64,000 bases of DNA from Halichondria panicea (taxonomy: Eukaryota > Porifera > Demospongiae > Suberitida > Halichondriidae). Made by a program: the position numbers and the translations under genes. Below are positions 47,758 to 57,123 of the stretch, piece by piece. The stretch spans positions 2,892,800 to 2,956,799 of the forward strand of contig NC_087388.1 in NCBI RefSeq assembly GCF_963675165.1. The letters run 5' to 3'. Numbering within the stretch: position 1 is the stretch's first letter; each line of letters starts with the position of its first letter. The notes below the pieces were generated by a model. The model had not been told where the DNA came from. It saw only the letters and a program-made list of their open reading frames with translations, and did no database searches.

Positions 47758-48768
47758 ATGGATAAAGTCAATGCCTGCACATTGATGCTAGTACTTTGCA
47801 GCATTCAGTTTGTGGATGCTGTGCTGCCATACGAACCAGTGCAGTACCTTTCGGCTCATCTTCACTCTCCATCCGCCTCACCTCTGGGAGATTTTCTGAA
47901 AGAAGCGAGTGCACAAGATGCTGCTAGTTGGATGTCTGTTGCTAAGGATAATTTGAAGAAGTTGCTAGCTGACTCGGAAACAAGTGTTGTGCTAATGAAA
48001 GGAGAACATATTTTGGTGCAGCATCGAGCCAAAGGGGTTGAATTAAACTCTAGTATCGAAACTCCTCCAGCTAATGTTTTATCGATAGTGAGCATTGTTC
48101 TACCAATTCTTCTTGAAGGTTTCGATGATCAAGTTATCAAAGACCCAATCAGCAAAGTGCTGAAAGAAAACAATCCAAGTAGTTTTGTTGACATTCTTAC
48201 CAAGCTATCTGGCTCTGTTGATGAAGCTAACACTCTGTCTAAGCTCACAAGCAACGGCTTAGTTTCTCTTCGATTCTTGAGCAAGATACTAGGAGATAAT
48301 GCGAGAGATGCATGGATGGATGCATACATGGCTCTTGGAGTAGCTAGTGCCGCTCCAACTGACAAAAAATTAATGAAATTGACGTTTGAAGACCTCAAGC
48401 AAATCTCATACTCCATCGCACATGACCTTGTTACACTAAGTAAGGCGAAAGATTCAAAAAAGTTCCCCCTCGATGATGACAAGTATTTATTTGGTTGGTG
48501 GTTTAATTGTCCGAAAGACTCTCATTCCAACTGCCTCATTCCCAGTGCTCCCGCAGACACGATTTTCTCACTCAGCCCTGAACTTCGATTGTACATCACC
48601 CCCAGTCTGGAGCTGACCCTGATCATCCTAGGACCAGGGGCCAACTCCACGTCTAGAGACAAGAGTGTGGAGTCCATTGCCGATATCATAGTTGAAGATA
48701 CGGAGATTTGGAATACGTTCAATCCATCTGCTGTTGCAGGAAGTTCTAAAAGAGACACGATGTCATAG
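47758..48768 (+). CDS. Paralogue A: secreted beta-lactamase-fold-like protein, probable pseudoenzyme
   Basis: A single intronless frame of 336 residues. The signal peptide is residues 1-21 (MDKVNACTLMLVLCSIQFVDA). Pattern comparison with the serine beta-lactamase / penicillin-binding-like family (Beta-lactamase, PF00144 type) suggests the following order. 'TSVVLMKGEHILVQHRAKG' is the N-terminal strand pair. 'LSIVSIVLPILLEG' stands where the catalytic SxxK helix should be. 'IKDPISKVL' follows, then 'SFVDILTKLSG'. Near the end 'KYLFGWWFNCP' and 'LRLYITPSLELTLIILGPG' resemble the 'YGYGWW...GQxIYVxPSLDLVVV' close. The SxxK lysine is missing (Leu), so it is unlikely to be a hydrolase. The fold call is inference. 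It lacks the membrane anchor of paralogue B and ends shortly after the shared domain. Confidence 0.85.
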   Translation: MDKVNACTLMLVLCSIQFVDAVLPYEPVQYLSAHLHSPSASPLGDFLKEASAQDAASWMSVAKDNLKKLLADSETSVVLMKGEHILVQHRAKGVELNSSIETPPANVLSIVSIVLPILLEGFDDQVIKDPISKVLKENNPSSFVDILTKLSGSVDEANTLSKLTSNGLVSLRFLSKILGDNARDAWMDAYMALGVASAAPTDKKLMKLTFEDLKQISYSIAHDLVTLSKAKDSKKFPLDDDKYLFGWWFNCPKDSHSNCLIPSAPADTIFSLSPELRLYITPSLELTLIILGPGANSTSRDKSVESIADIIVEDTEIWNTFNPSAVAGSSKRDTMS

Positions 48769-48939
48769 TAGACTACTATAACAATGCTAGAATTTTCTTT
48801 GTATTAGCGTTGTCAATTGTACAAGGTACCATTACAAAACTCATGTACAATTGCATAATTTTGGCTAATTTCACATAATCATAATTCACTTGTGGTAAAT
48901 TGATAACAATCAGAAACTAAACACACGTGGTCCATATAA
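48769..48939. terminator. Shared 3' region between convergent paralogues
   Basis: The 171 bp between the two stop codons must hold both cleavage/polyadenylation sites. It is AT-rich; no clear AATAAA on either strand is adjacent to a stop. Confidence 0.3.
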
Positions 48940-50268
48940 TCAGTTCTTAGACTCAGCAGCTGTCTTGGGCCTGGGTGAATAAGCTCGCTTGGAAACACTC
49001 GTCAAGAAAATCCAGAAAATATGCAGTATCCAATACACCCACAAGTGGCTGAAAGTCACCCAGAACAAGAACACAAGGATAGGCCATACCCAGTGAATTA
49101 AAACAATCAGATCTTCATCTCCGGTATCAATTTTTTCCTCAACGGTTTCAATATTCTCGTTAGGTGACTCTGGAACAGTCTTTGTATTTGCCTCAGGACT
49201 CTGGTGTGCTTCAGCTTCAGATGTACTTTTATCTTCAGCAACAGATGACACCAGCTGCCTCCAAATCTCAGTATCCTCAATTAAGATATCGGCAATAGAC
49301 TCCAACGTCTTGCCTTTAGAGGTGGAGATGGCTCCTGGTCCCAAAATCATGAGGGTCAATTCCAGACTTGGAGTGACATACAAACGAAGATCAGGGCTTA
49401 ATGAGAAAATGGTATCTGTTGGGGCACTGGGAATGAGACAGCTAGAGCTAGAGTCTTTTGGACAGTTGAACCACCAACCAAACAAGTACTTGCCATTGTC
49501 AAGAGGGATCCTTTCTTTCCTCACTGCTGCTCCAATGTTTTTCAGGTCATGAGCGATGGTTAGGGCGAACTGCAACAGGCTATTAAGATCCATGATTAAC
49601 TGCCCATTGCTATCAAGTTGGATGTCGGCACTTCCAATCGCCATCAAGGCATCCATCCAAGCTTCATGAGCAGCATTGTCGAGGATTGCATTAACGAAAT
49701 GGATCGACAGCTCACCATTGGCCAACAGACTGCTAAGAAGAGAAGACGAATCAAGGTCAATATTTTTTCCAACTGAAGGTAATTTGTTCAAAATGTCCAT
49801 GAAGCTCAGTGATTCGCGACCAGCTACTAGAGGATGGGTAAGATCCTTTCCACGTAGTACTTTCTCGATTGGGTCTTTAATTGCAGTTCCTTTGTAGCCC
49901 TCCAACAAAATCGGGAGCAGTGAACTAATTAGTGAAATAGTATTGGAGTATGGAAGCTTGATTTTAGAGTCCCATTGCAATCCACTTGCTCGTCGTTGCA
50001 CCATCACCCTCTCTCCTTTAATTAATATAGCACTTGTCCCAGAATTCCCCAGATGTGACTTTAGCAGTACTTTCGCCTTGGTGATGAATTCTGCTGCTTG
50101 TGTGGGTGTTGCATCTCCTATAAGGTTGGTGAACGGGGTCGACACAGAGTCCGGTAGTTGGCCTTTGACATATTGAATCGGCTCAAATGGTAAGAGGTCT
50201 TCAGAGGAGTAGACAGGTGGTAGTAGAATGGAGCAAAGGACAGCAATCACACCCAGAAATACAGCCAT
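48940..50268 (-). CDS. Paralogue B: membrane-anchored beta-lactamase-fold-like protein, probable pseudoenzyme
   Basis: A single intronless frame of 442 residues, paralogous to the gene at 47758-48768. The region around 'KYLFGWWFNCPKDS' and 'LIPSAP.DTIFSLSP' is about 80 percent identical by eye; other parts are much less so. The signal peptide is residues 1-21 (MAVFLGVIAVLCSILLPPVYS). The pseudo-active-site helix reads 'ISLISSLLPILLEG', again without the SxxK lysine. After the domain comes an acidic Ser/Thr/Pro linker (about 350-390). A strongly hydrophobic aromatic segment (LIVLIHWVWPILVFLFWVTF and on, about 393-425) and a short basic tail (KRAYSPRPK) follow, so it is a type I membrane protein. 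It is convergent with paralogue A and head-to-head with CTU2. Confidence 0.87.
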   Translation of the reverse strand: MAVFLGVIAVLCSILLPPVYSSEDLLPFEPIQYVKGQLPDSVSTPFTNLIGDATPTQAAEFITKAKVLLKSHLGNSGTSAILIKGERVMVQRRASGLQWDSKIKLPYSNTISLISSLLPILLEGYKGTAIKDPIEKVLRGKDLTHPLVAGRESLSFMDILNKLPSVGKNIDLDSSSLLSSLLANGELSIHFVNAILDNAAHEAWMDALMAIGSADIQLDSNGQLIMDLNSLLQFALTIAHDLKNIGAAVRKERIPLDNGKYLFGWWFNCPKDSSSSCLIPSAPTDTIFSLSPDLRLYVTPSLELTLMILGPGAISTSKGKTLESIADILIEDTEIWRQLVSSVAEDKSTSEAEAHQSPEANTKTVPESPNENIETVEEKIDTGDEDLIVLIHWVWPILVFLFWVTFSHLWVYWILHIFWIFLTSVSKRAYSPRPKTAAESKN

Positions 50269-50566
50269 GTCTGAGTAAATTCCTGCAAATGAAAATACTG
50301 TACTATATCTAGTAGATCTCTAGCATGTAGGCCTGGTAGATCTGTGAATGAATAACTTGCCTGAACGCTTTTCTTGCAAAGAAAAAGAAACTTGCTGTGG
50401 TTATATGCTTTTTTAGGCTTGCCCTGCCCACTTTTATGAGTGAGCTCCACGTGGTGGTCAGATCCATTATGACCTTTTTACTGCCTGTTCATGTTTAGAC
50501 CCTCTGGGTTAGCCTCACTTTACCCACTGTACCCACGTGGATTGTTTTGGAGTGAAAGTGATTAAT
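50269..50566. promoter_or_regulatory. Likely bidirectional promoter, paralogue B / CTU2
   Basis: The 298 bp between divergent start codons. The role is inferred from position. Confidence 0.4.
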
Positions 50567-53500
50567 ATGTGCAGTGTTCAAGATGGTGGAGATACATTGC
50601 TTAAAGAAGAAGCTACATCTACTTCAAGGTAAAGTGAGTTCCAGGGAATGATGGTGACCAGAGTCATATTTAAGAAATTGACCGTGCCTGTTCGAATTCC
50701 TTCTCAGTGAAGGGCGGAATTGTATGAAGTGTGGTTCTCCCGCTGTGGCCAATGCTCGGACGAAGGATCCTTTCTGCAAGTGAATGACCAAGTGCTTATA
50801 CACAGGCACCTATTATTTTTAAACTCCACATGTTCTCAGTGAACCTATTTCTTTTACTGCAGAGTTTGCTTCAACAACTATTTTATTCATCGCTTCAGAG
50901 CCACTTTTGGCAAATCAAGACTGGTGTCGACAGGAGAAAAAGTAAAATCCTCTGCACATAATTATTATTACTTCAGGCCTATTAATTAGTTTTCCAATGA
51001 GAACCTTCAAGTTTTGCACTTGTCAGCTTACCCTCTGATTCTGATTCAGCCTATTTGACTATCCTGTGTAGGTAAACAATAGCATTGTGTAATCCACTGT
51101 ATAGGTGTTGCTGGCATTCTCTGGAGGTCAGAATTCACGTGTTATGCTTGCCCTTTCTGAAGAGGTAAGCTCGTTACTGACAGTTAATAAAATAATAATA
51201 ATGGTTGTACGTATCTCTCCTCACAGGGTCTGAGTCATCAGGTACACAAAAAGCTCCGTTTTGTGCCTACAGTCATCTATGTGGATGGTGAGGGGTCTAA
51301 AGTTGGTAGAGGGGAGAATGCTTGCTTGTCTCCCAGAAAATTGTATGACAAAACCTTAATTGTAGGCAGGGGGATTGTTGATGCTTTGAGAGTTAAAATA
51401 GGCCACCCTTTACCTAGCTCTTGTGAGCTAGCTATATCTTGTTGTTTCACACAGAGGGTGCATTGCTGGGACTTTCATGTGAGGAGAGGTGCCACATAAT
51501 AGGGGAGGTGTTGAGCATAGCAGTGCAGTCGGGCTTCTCAGTTCTCTTTACACAGCTCGAACAGGTACGTAATAATTTAGTAACTTGCTGCAATCCTGCA
51601 CTAGCGTAATATCACACATATTTGAGTGCATGTGTTTCTCCTATTATTGTGTCAGAACCCATGGCATACATACTATTCTGTGGGGTATTCCCCTATAGGC
51701 TTCTCTACATTATGTGAGTTTTATGCACTAATCCCATTGCCAGCTCCCCTGGCCCTGGCCCTGGCTCTTTAATGAAACATCAGTCCCGATATATTGTCAT
51801 TTGCATTTTCTCTATTTCACTCTAGGTGTATGGGTCATATGAAGTGTACGATGTTGACTTGCTTGGATGCCCCACGAGTAAAGATTCAAGTACTGCTGCA
51901 CCTAGAGAGCATTCAGCAATGGTGAGCAGTGGCACCTCAAATGTCACTGAAGGAAATCATGCCACAGAGATTACAGACTCTCGAAAACACTTTCATCAAT
52001 GTATCATGGATTTCATGAGTAAGAGGAGAAACTTATCACTTGAAACTAAACTGAAAGAGATGTTTGATAGCACAAAAACTCAAACGGCAAAAGAGAATTT
52101 TGTGCTGTCCCTAAGGTCAGTGTAGGTAATACTGCATTATTATGTAAGTACAGTAGACCCTCGCTAATCCGGAGACCCTGTTAGCCCGAAACCTCATATC
52201 CAGATAACATAAATAGAATGAAAGGGGCATATTTGCAGAATAGGGAGCATAAAGAAAAATTAACTACTATGCATGCACATGTTACTGAGAAACAGATCGA
52301 GATAGCTATTGCATTATTAATTTTGCATACCACCTGGCTAATAGCCTTTAAGAACACATATGCACCAATGTAAGCAAACACTTCTGTGAGAGTGTTTGAC
52401 ATTCGTTCGATGTGGTTCGACTCTTTCAAGTTGCTTCGAACTACACCACAGCATAGTTTCACACGTGTTCTGTGAGGTTCGACTCTTTTGAACTTCTTGG
52501 AGCTACACTACAGCATAAGCAAACAGTTTTATGAGAGTGTTTCACAAGTGTTTGATCCGAAAATGTCTTGTGGGGTCTGCTCCCGCTCTGTTTGGATTAG
52601 CGAGGGGAGGGTTTACTGGTTGTGGCCCTAGTTTGTGTATTCATTTTACGTAAGTTATACCATGGATAGAACAGGAAAGGGGTTGGAAACGACCATGCAG
52701 GCCGCCCTGTGTCAACGGGTGAAACACTCTGCGTTATGATTTCGCGCTTGCGGATATTTTAGTTTTCATCGTACTCAGGTTGTATTTCAACTGTTTCTAG
52801 CTCTCCTATCCACTAGCGATCACTTTAGGGGCTGGGAGCTAGGTACTCCAGATAAGTAAGCAAAGGACATTACTTGACTTGGTTATTATGTATCTAAGTG
52901 CTATATAGAATGGTTTCATGCTATGGGATAAGCTGTACTGTTCATACGTTTGCAGTATAGTCCTTCAAACTGCTTTAGTATACTTTTAGAGACACCACGG
53001 GCCTTGACCTCCCACGACTTCATAGTAAGGGCTATTCCTTCTTGTATAGCATTTATTTGTTTAGTGATAGTGGCTGCGTTGCTTAGTCGACCTTTTAGAG
53101 CTAGATTCTCTTTACTTTTTTATAATCGACATCAATTTCACCATTTCTATGTACAGCACATTGTATGGCAGCAAGACAGGTAATGAGCATGCTGACTATA
53201 AATATAATCCTTTGGTAGTTTTAGCCACACCCTATAACGCAGAGTGTTTCACGCAAACATTTTCATTTCCAATCCCTCTTGCTGTTCTATCCATGGTTAT
53301 ACTTGTGTAGTTTGACAGGCCCTAATTCAAGCATGGGCAGTAAACAGTGTTTGTCTTTCTAACTGTACAGGCAGCGTTTACTATCTGAGGTAGCAAAGAA
53401 AGGAGGTTTCCGTAAAGTGCTTATTGGAGTAAATGCTACCCAGTTGGCTGTGAGGTTGCTAAGCAACGTAGCACAAGGCCGTGGGGCTACTCTCCCATTG

Positions 53501-55124
53501 GATGTTGTAAGCTTACTGCACATAATTTATTAAAAATATGTTATTTCTGTATCAGTTATAAGAAGTTTATTCTCATACATGCAGGGTTTTGCTGACAACA
53601 GAGCACGTGATGTAATGATTCTAAGACCAATAAGGGAATTTCCAAGCACTGAAATTGCTACCTATGCTACTCTGAATCAACTCAATACTGTTTCCCTACC
53701 CTCCTTAACTGATAAGGTGATTGGTCAGTTTAAGCGTTATAGTGATCGGAGTACCTAAGTAGAAAAACGTTGTGGTAGCTTTATATTTAATACATACACA
53801 GCTATAATAATTATGCTGCTTTTAATTTAATTTCTATATAGTCTACTGACACGAGCAGCATTGATCACTTGACCACAACTTTCATTAACGGCCTCCAAGC
53901 CAATTTCCCCTCCACTGTCAGCACGGTTTTCAGGTATGTGTGCTATTCTGTATAATTATAGTGTCTTGAATAATAGTAGCTGTCGCATAGCTCTCTCTTT
54001 TGACAATCATTACAATAAAATTGTTGTACCAGTTTTGCTCAATGTTACTATACAGAACTGGAGATAAATTAATGGTCGAAGCTTCAGCTGAGTCTACAAA
54101 TTGGCCCAGCTGTGCACTTTGTCAGGTACTGCCATTATTATTGTGTTTGTTGTATGAAAGACTGGTTCCCAATGCACGCACTTGCATATAGACATAATTT
54201 TACGGACAGTTACGTACGTGTTATTATTTAAGTACTGTACGTGCATGTCTTATTCATACCTGCCTTTTTTATGCTAGAGCACTTCGTATGGAACCCAATA
54301 ATAATATTGCTATGCAACATTAATGTATGGTCACATTTTACTACTCATGTGTTTTGGTTGTACCTGATCGATCTGACACCTGAAGTGTAAACATACCGTA
54401 ATTATTGGTAATTTTCTTTGGTGAAAATGAACCACCAATTAAGTTTAATTCTATTCGTACAGCTCAGAAAGGTGATCGATGTAGAACCTATTGTGCGTCA
54501 TTAATTTTTCAGTTTTAGTTTAGGATTTAATGCAAACTGTGGACCATACGAAAATAAACCTCTATACGGTACGGTATCCACATACAATGTATGATTACAT
54601 GAACACATGCACAGGCTCCACTCACTCATACTGCGGACTCTTCTGTTTTCTCACACCTGGCTCCTAGTGAACCCAAACAAGAGTTTTGGAAGAATCTCTG
54701 TTATGGTATGGCAATACATTTACCGTATAATTATTGGGTTTCGAATGCGAGGCTAATCGATTGCAAATGACAGCGTACAATTAGTTTGATTGCGTTTCTA
54801 ACTATTGCAAAAGGATGAGAAATTTCATGCGCATGCATGCTGCGTTTCACTCGCAAGAACACCGCATTCGAAACCCGATATACGGTAGTAATAAGTCTGC
54901 AACCTGCATGCATGCATGCATGTGAAAGCGCTTATACTATTATACTCTCTTTTCTAACCCTTTCACATGCAGGTTGCAGACTTACTATTAAAGATACGGT
55001 GAGTGTAATATTATTTCGGGCTATTTGGTGTGTAAATAAATCATTATCTGCATCACCGAGTATGTATCAATTTCGTACATAGGACAGTGATGTTGACACT
55101 CTCCCTCCCTTTGTGGCAACATAA
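50567..55124 (+). CDS. CTU2: Cytoplasmic tRNA 2-thiolation protein 2 (CTU2/NCS2)
   Basis: Partner of CTU1/NCS6 in 2-thiolation of the wobble uridine of cytosolic tRNAs for Lys, Gln and Glu. Fourteen exons close to 440 residues: 50567-50628, 50708-50779, 50863-50941, 51105-51164, 51227-51287, 51455-51564, 51826-52115, 53371-53506, 53585-53716, 53842-53933, 54056-54125, 54615-54705, 54973-54998 and 55083-55124. The start MCSVQDGG matches the MC- start of homologues. An N-terminal zinc motif (CMKC ... CKVC) is followed by the degenerate PP-loop 'KVLLAFSGGQNS'. 'LRFVPTVIYVDEG', 'FPSTVSTVFRTGDKL' and a C-terminal zinc pair (CALC ... CYGC) follow. The protein is shorter than human CTU2 (515), mostly in the middle. 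Intron 7 (52116-53370) holds two transposons. Confidence 0.96.
52151..52618. mobile_element. Pogo-like MITE in CTU2 intron 7
   Basis: The left end CAGTAGACCCTCGCTAATCC and right end 'GGATTAGCGAGGGGAGGG' with TTTACTG are inverted repeats of the same general type as the element at 8937-9245. A left TA precedes it (52149-52150), but the right flank is not TA. Non-coding. Confidence 0.65.
52661..53295. mobile_element. MITE B, copy 2 (7-bp target duplication), CTU2 intron 7
   Basis: The ends CATGGATAGAACAGGAAAGG and 'CTTGCTGTTCTATCCATG' are inverted repeats. The perfect 7-bp target duplication GTTATAC lies at 52654-52660 and 53296-53302. The interior closely matches copy 1 at 16253-16991, with a net loss of about 100 bp. 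Confidence 0.9.
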
Positions 55125-55431
55125 ATATCTAAGGAGGTGGAACATACAAACCAACCTTTATCTGTCAATATTTTGTTAAAGTTTTTTTCTTGTCAATATA
55201 GCATGTCCCACTGTTGTTTATCATTACTTAACTTTTCTATATAATTTTAGATCATGTTTGCCATAAATACTGCAATTTGATTGGCTAAATGAAGTGTTCT
55301 ATCCAACTTAGAAAATCATGTACTTACTTAGAAAATCATGTACTTCACTTAGAAAATCATGTAGCAAAGATTAGATAAGAACATTCAAATCTGATTGGCT
55401 AAATACTCACGGTTGCTATGATCTAAAATGC

Positions 55432-55564
55432 TTAGACACTGTTTAGGAACTTTCCACATGATTTAGAAGTCCTCAGGGCTAGTAGAACCCTCACTGCGTT
55501 CGGGATACTACAACCAGCCCTTTGGGCTTCTAAATCATGTAGAAACTTCCTAAACAGTGTCTAA
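55432..55564. repeat. Foldback hairpin, copy 1
   Basis: The left arm 'TTAGACACTGTTTAGGAA' ... CATGATTTAGAAG pairs with CTTCTAAATCATG ... 'TTCCTAAACAGTGTCTAA'. The loop carries 'CCCTCACTGCGTTCGGGAT'. A near copy is at 56402-56511. Confidence 0.8.
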
Positions 55565-56078
55565 CTATTATTTAGAAGATGCTTGTAGTAATACTGCAAT
55601 CTGATAGGTCACTGAGAGGTCCATTATTTCACTTATGGACCTGAGGTCTTCTAAGTAGGTCTATTCATAGATAATAGAGACTTTCTGTGCTCTATTATCT
55701 ATGGTCTATTATACTGATTATGCCTACAGGCAAGATGATGTCAAGATTAACTTGTATGGAACATGGCAACATCACACTTTTTTACTTTTTTAAAGTTTTG
55801 CGTTCTGCAGTGCCGCTTTGCAGCTTTTATCTCTCTCTTGCAGCTACAATAGCTAGTGCTCTAGTGCAGAGCTAACTACTATGACAATAGCAACTTTTTA
55901 TTTGCAATGCGTGATTCTTAAAGAAACAGAAACTGCCTTCATCAATGTGAGTTTTTTTATGTAGACTAGCCAGAGCAAAGCTTTAACGTTGCTTGAGGCT
56001 TGTAGAAACTCTTGGTTTCAGAGTCTTCTTTGTGTTAATATAGCCTAGCTTGCTTAGCACTATTCTAAACCAGTTATA

Positions 56079-56213
56079 GGCCTCGTCAACGGTCACTATG
56101 GAGTTTTGAGACCCTCAGGCCCTTAGTAGCACCCTCGCTACGCTCGAGATACTACAGCCTCGGGCCTTCAGGTCTCAAAACCCCATAGAGACCTTGGACT
56201 CAGTCTATAACTA
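56079..56213. repeat. Foldback hairpin, related family
   Basis: CTATGGAGTTTTGAGACC pairs with GGTCTCAAAACCCCATAG. The loop has 'CCCTCGCTACGCTCGAGAT', clearly related to the loop of the neighbouring hairpins although the arms differ. Confidence 0.8.
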
Positions 56214-56401
56214 TTATTTAGATCATGTTTGCTATAAATACTGCAATTTGATTGGCTAAAGGAAGTGTTCTATCCAACTTAGAAAATCATGTACTTATTT
56301 AGAAAATCATGTACTTCACTTAGAAAATCATGTAGCAAAGATTAGATAAGAACATTTAAATCTGATTGGCTAAATACTCACGGTTGCTATGATCTAAAAT
56401 G

Positions 56402-56511
56402 CTAGACACTGTTTAGGAAGTTTCCACATGATTTAGAAGTCCTCAGGGCTAGTAGAACCCTCACTGCGTTCGGATTCTAAATCATGTAGAAACTTCCTAA
56501 ACAGTGTCTAA
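56402..56511. repeat. Foldback hairpin, copy 2 (shortened loop)
   Basis: Same arms as copy 1, but the loop has lost about 22 bp after 'CACTGCGTTCGG'. Confidence 0.8.
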
Positions 56512-56534
56512 TATAATCATAACATTTTATCGTA

Positions 56535-56793
56535 CAGTGGAACCTCGATTATCCAGACACCTTGGTTACAGAAGCATGCAGGCTAATAGATACACCACGC
56601 CTTGATCTACCCACTTGATTGATATATAAACAGCAGTGCCACATGCATGCGTATAAGATAAGTAGGCCTGTCTCCATAGTAATGAGCATGTGCATTTAAG
56701 CATAGATTGAAGAGTTAGACTCTTCAATCTATGATTTAAGGGACATGCCTATTATTTTTGTGAATGATTTAAAAAATTTCCGAGCCGGATAAT
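56535..56793. mobile_element. Pogo-like MITE, 3'-damaged, with a 33-bp insertion
   Basis: Homologous along its length to the element at 8937-9245 (CAGTGGAACCTCGATTATCC start, then 'GACACCTTGGTT' and 'CAGCAGTGCCACATG'). The right terminal repeat is lost at 'GCCGGATAAT' and replaced by 13 G. A 33-bp palindrome is inserted at 56701-56733. Confidence 0.8.
56701..56733. mobile_element. 33-bp palindromic mini-insertion with 7-bp target duplication
   Basis: The insert is two 14-bp inverted arms (CATAGATTGAAGAG and its complement) around a 5-nt centre. It is flanked by ATTTAAG on both sides (56694-56700 and 56734-56740). The related element at 8937-9245 has the uninterrupted site (ATTTGAG at 9133-9139). 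Confidence 0.85.
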
Positions 56794-57123
56794 GGGGGGG
56801 GGGGGGCAACAAAGTTGTGTATATAGACATCATGATGCAGAAACTACATGCAGGCAGATCAAACTTTTCAAAGAATACAATATTAACTATAACGTCTCCT
56901 AACTCATATGTGGTTGTGGAAGGTGTGCATGCAATTAAGCCATGCCAGGAGGCAGAGGCCATATGGATTATGGATTATGCGTGCAGTATTAGCTATCAGT
57001 CTCTTCTGCAACATAGAACTGCTACGTTGTACGTGCCTGCAAAGATGCCAATTATTTCAGTAATACAAGTGCGTACATTTTGGGTAATAAGGAACATATA
57101 TAATTATGTACAACATTTCAGAA

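Larger units (their letters stand above)
55125..57123. other. Repeat-filled spacer between CTU2 and C8orf82
   Basis: Contains two direct copies of a foldback-bearing segment (55248-55575 and 56219-56515), a third foldback (56079-56213), an interrupted pogo-like MITE (56535-56793) ending in a run of 13 G, and no recognisable gene. The 106-residue frame at 56817-57137 is not protein-like to me. Confidence 0.5.

Noticed and set aside
49310-50176. Several plus-strand frames of 73-80 residues
   Set aside because: Antisense shadows of paralogue B.
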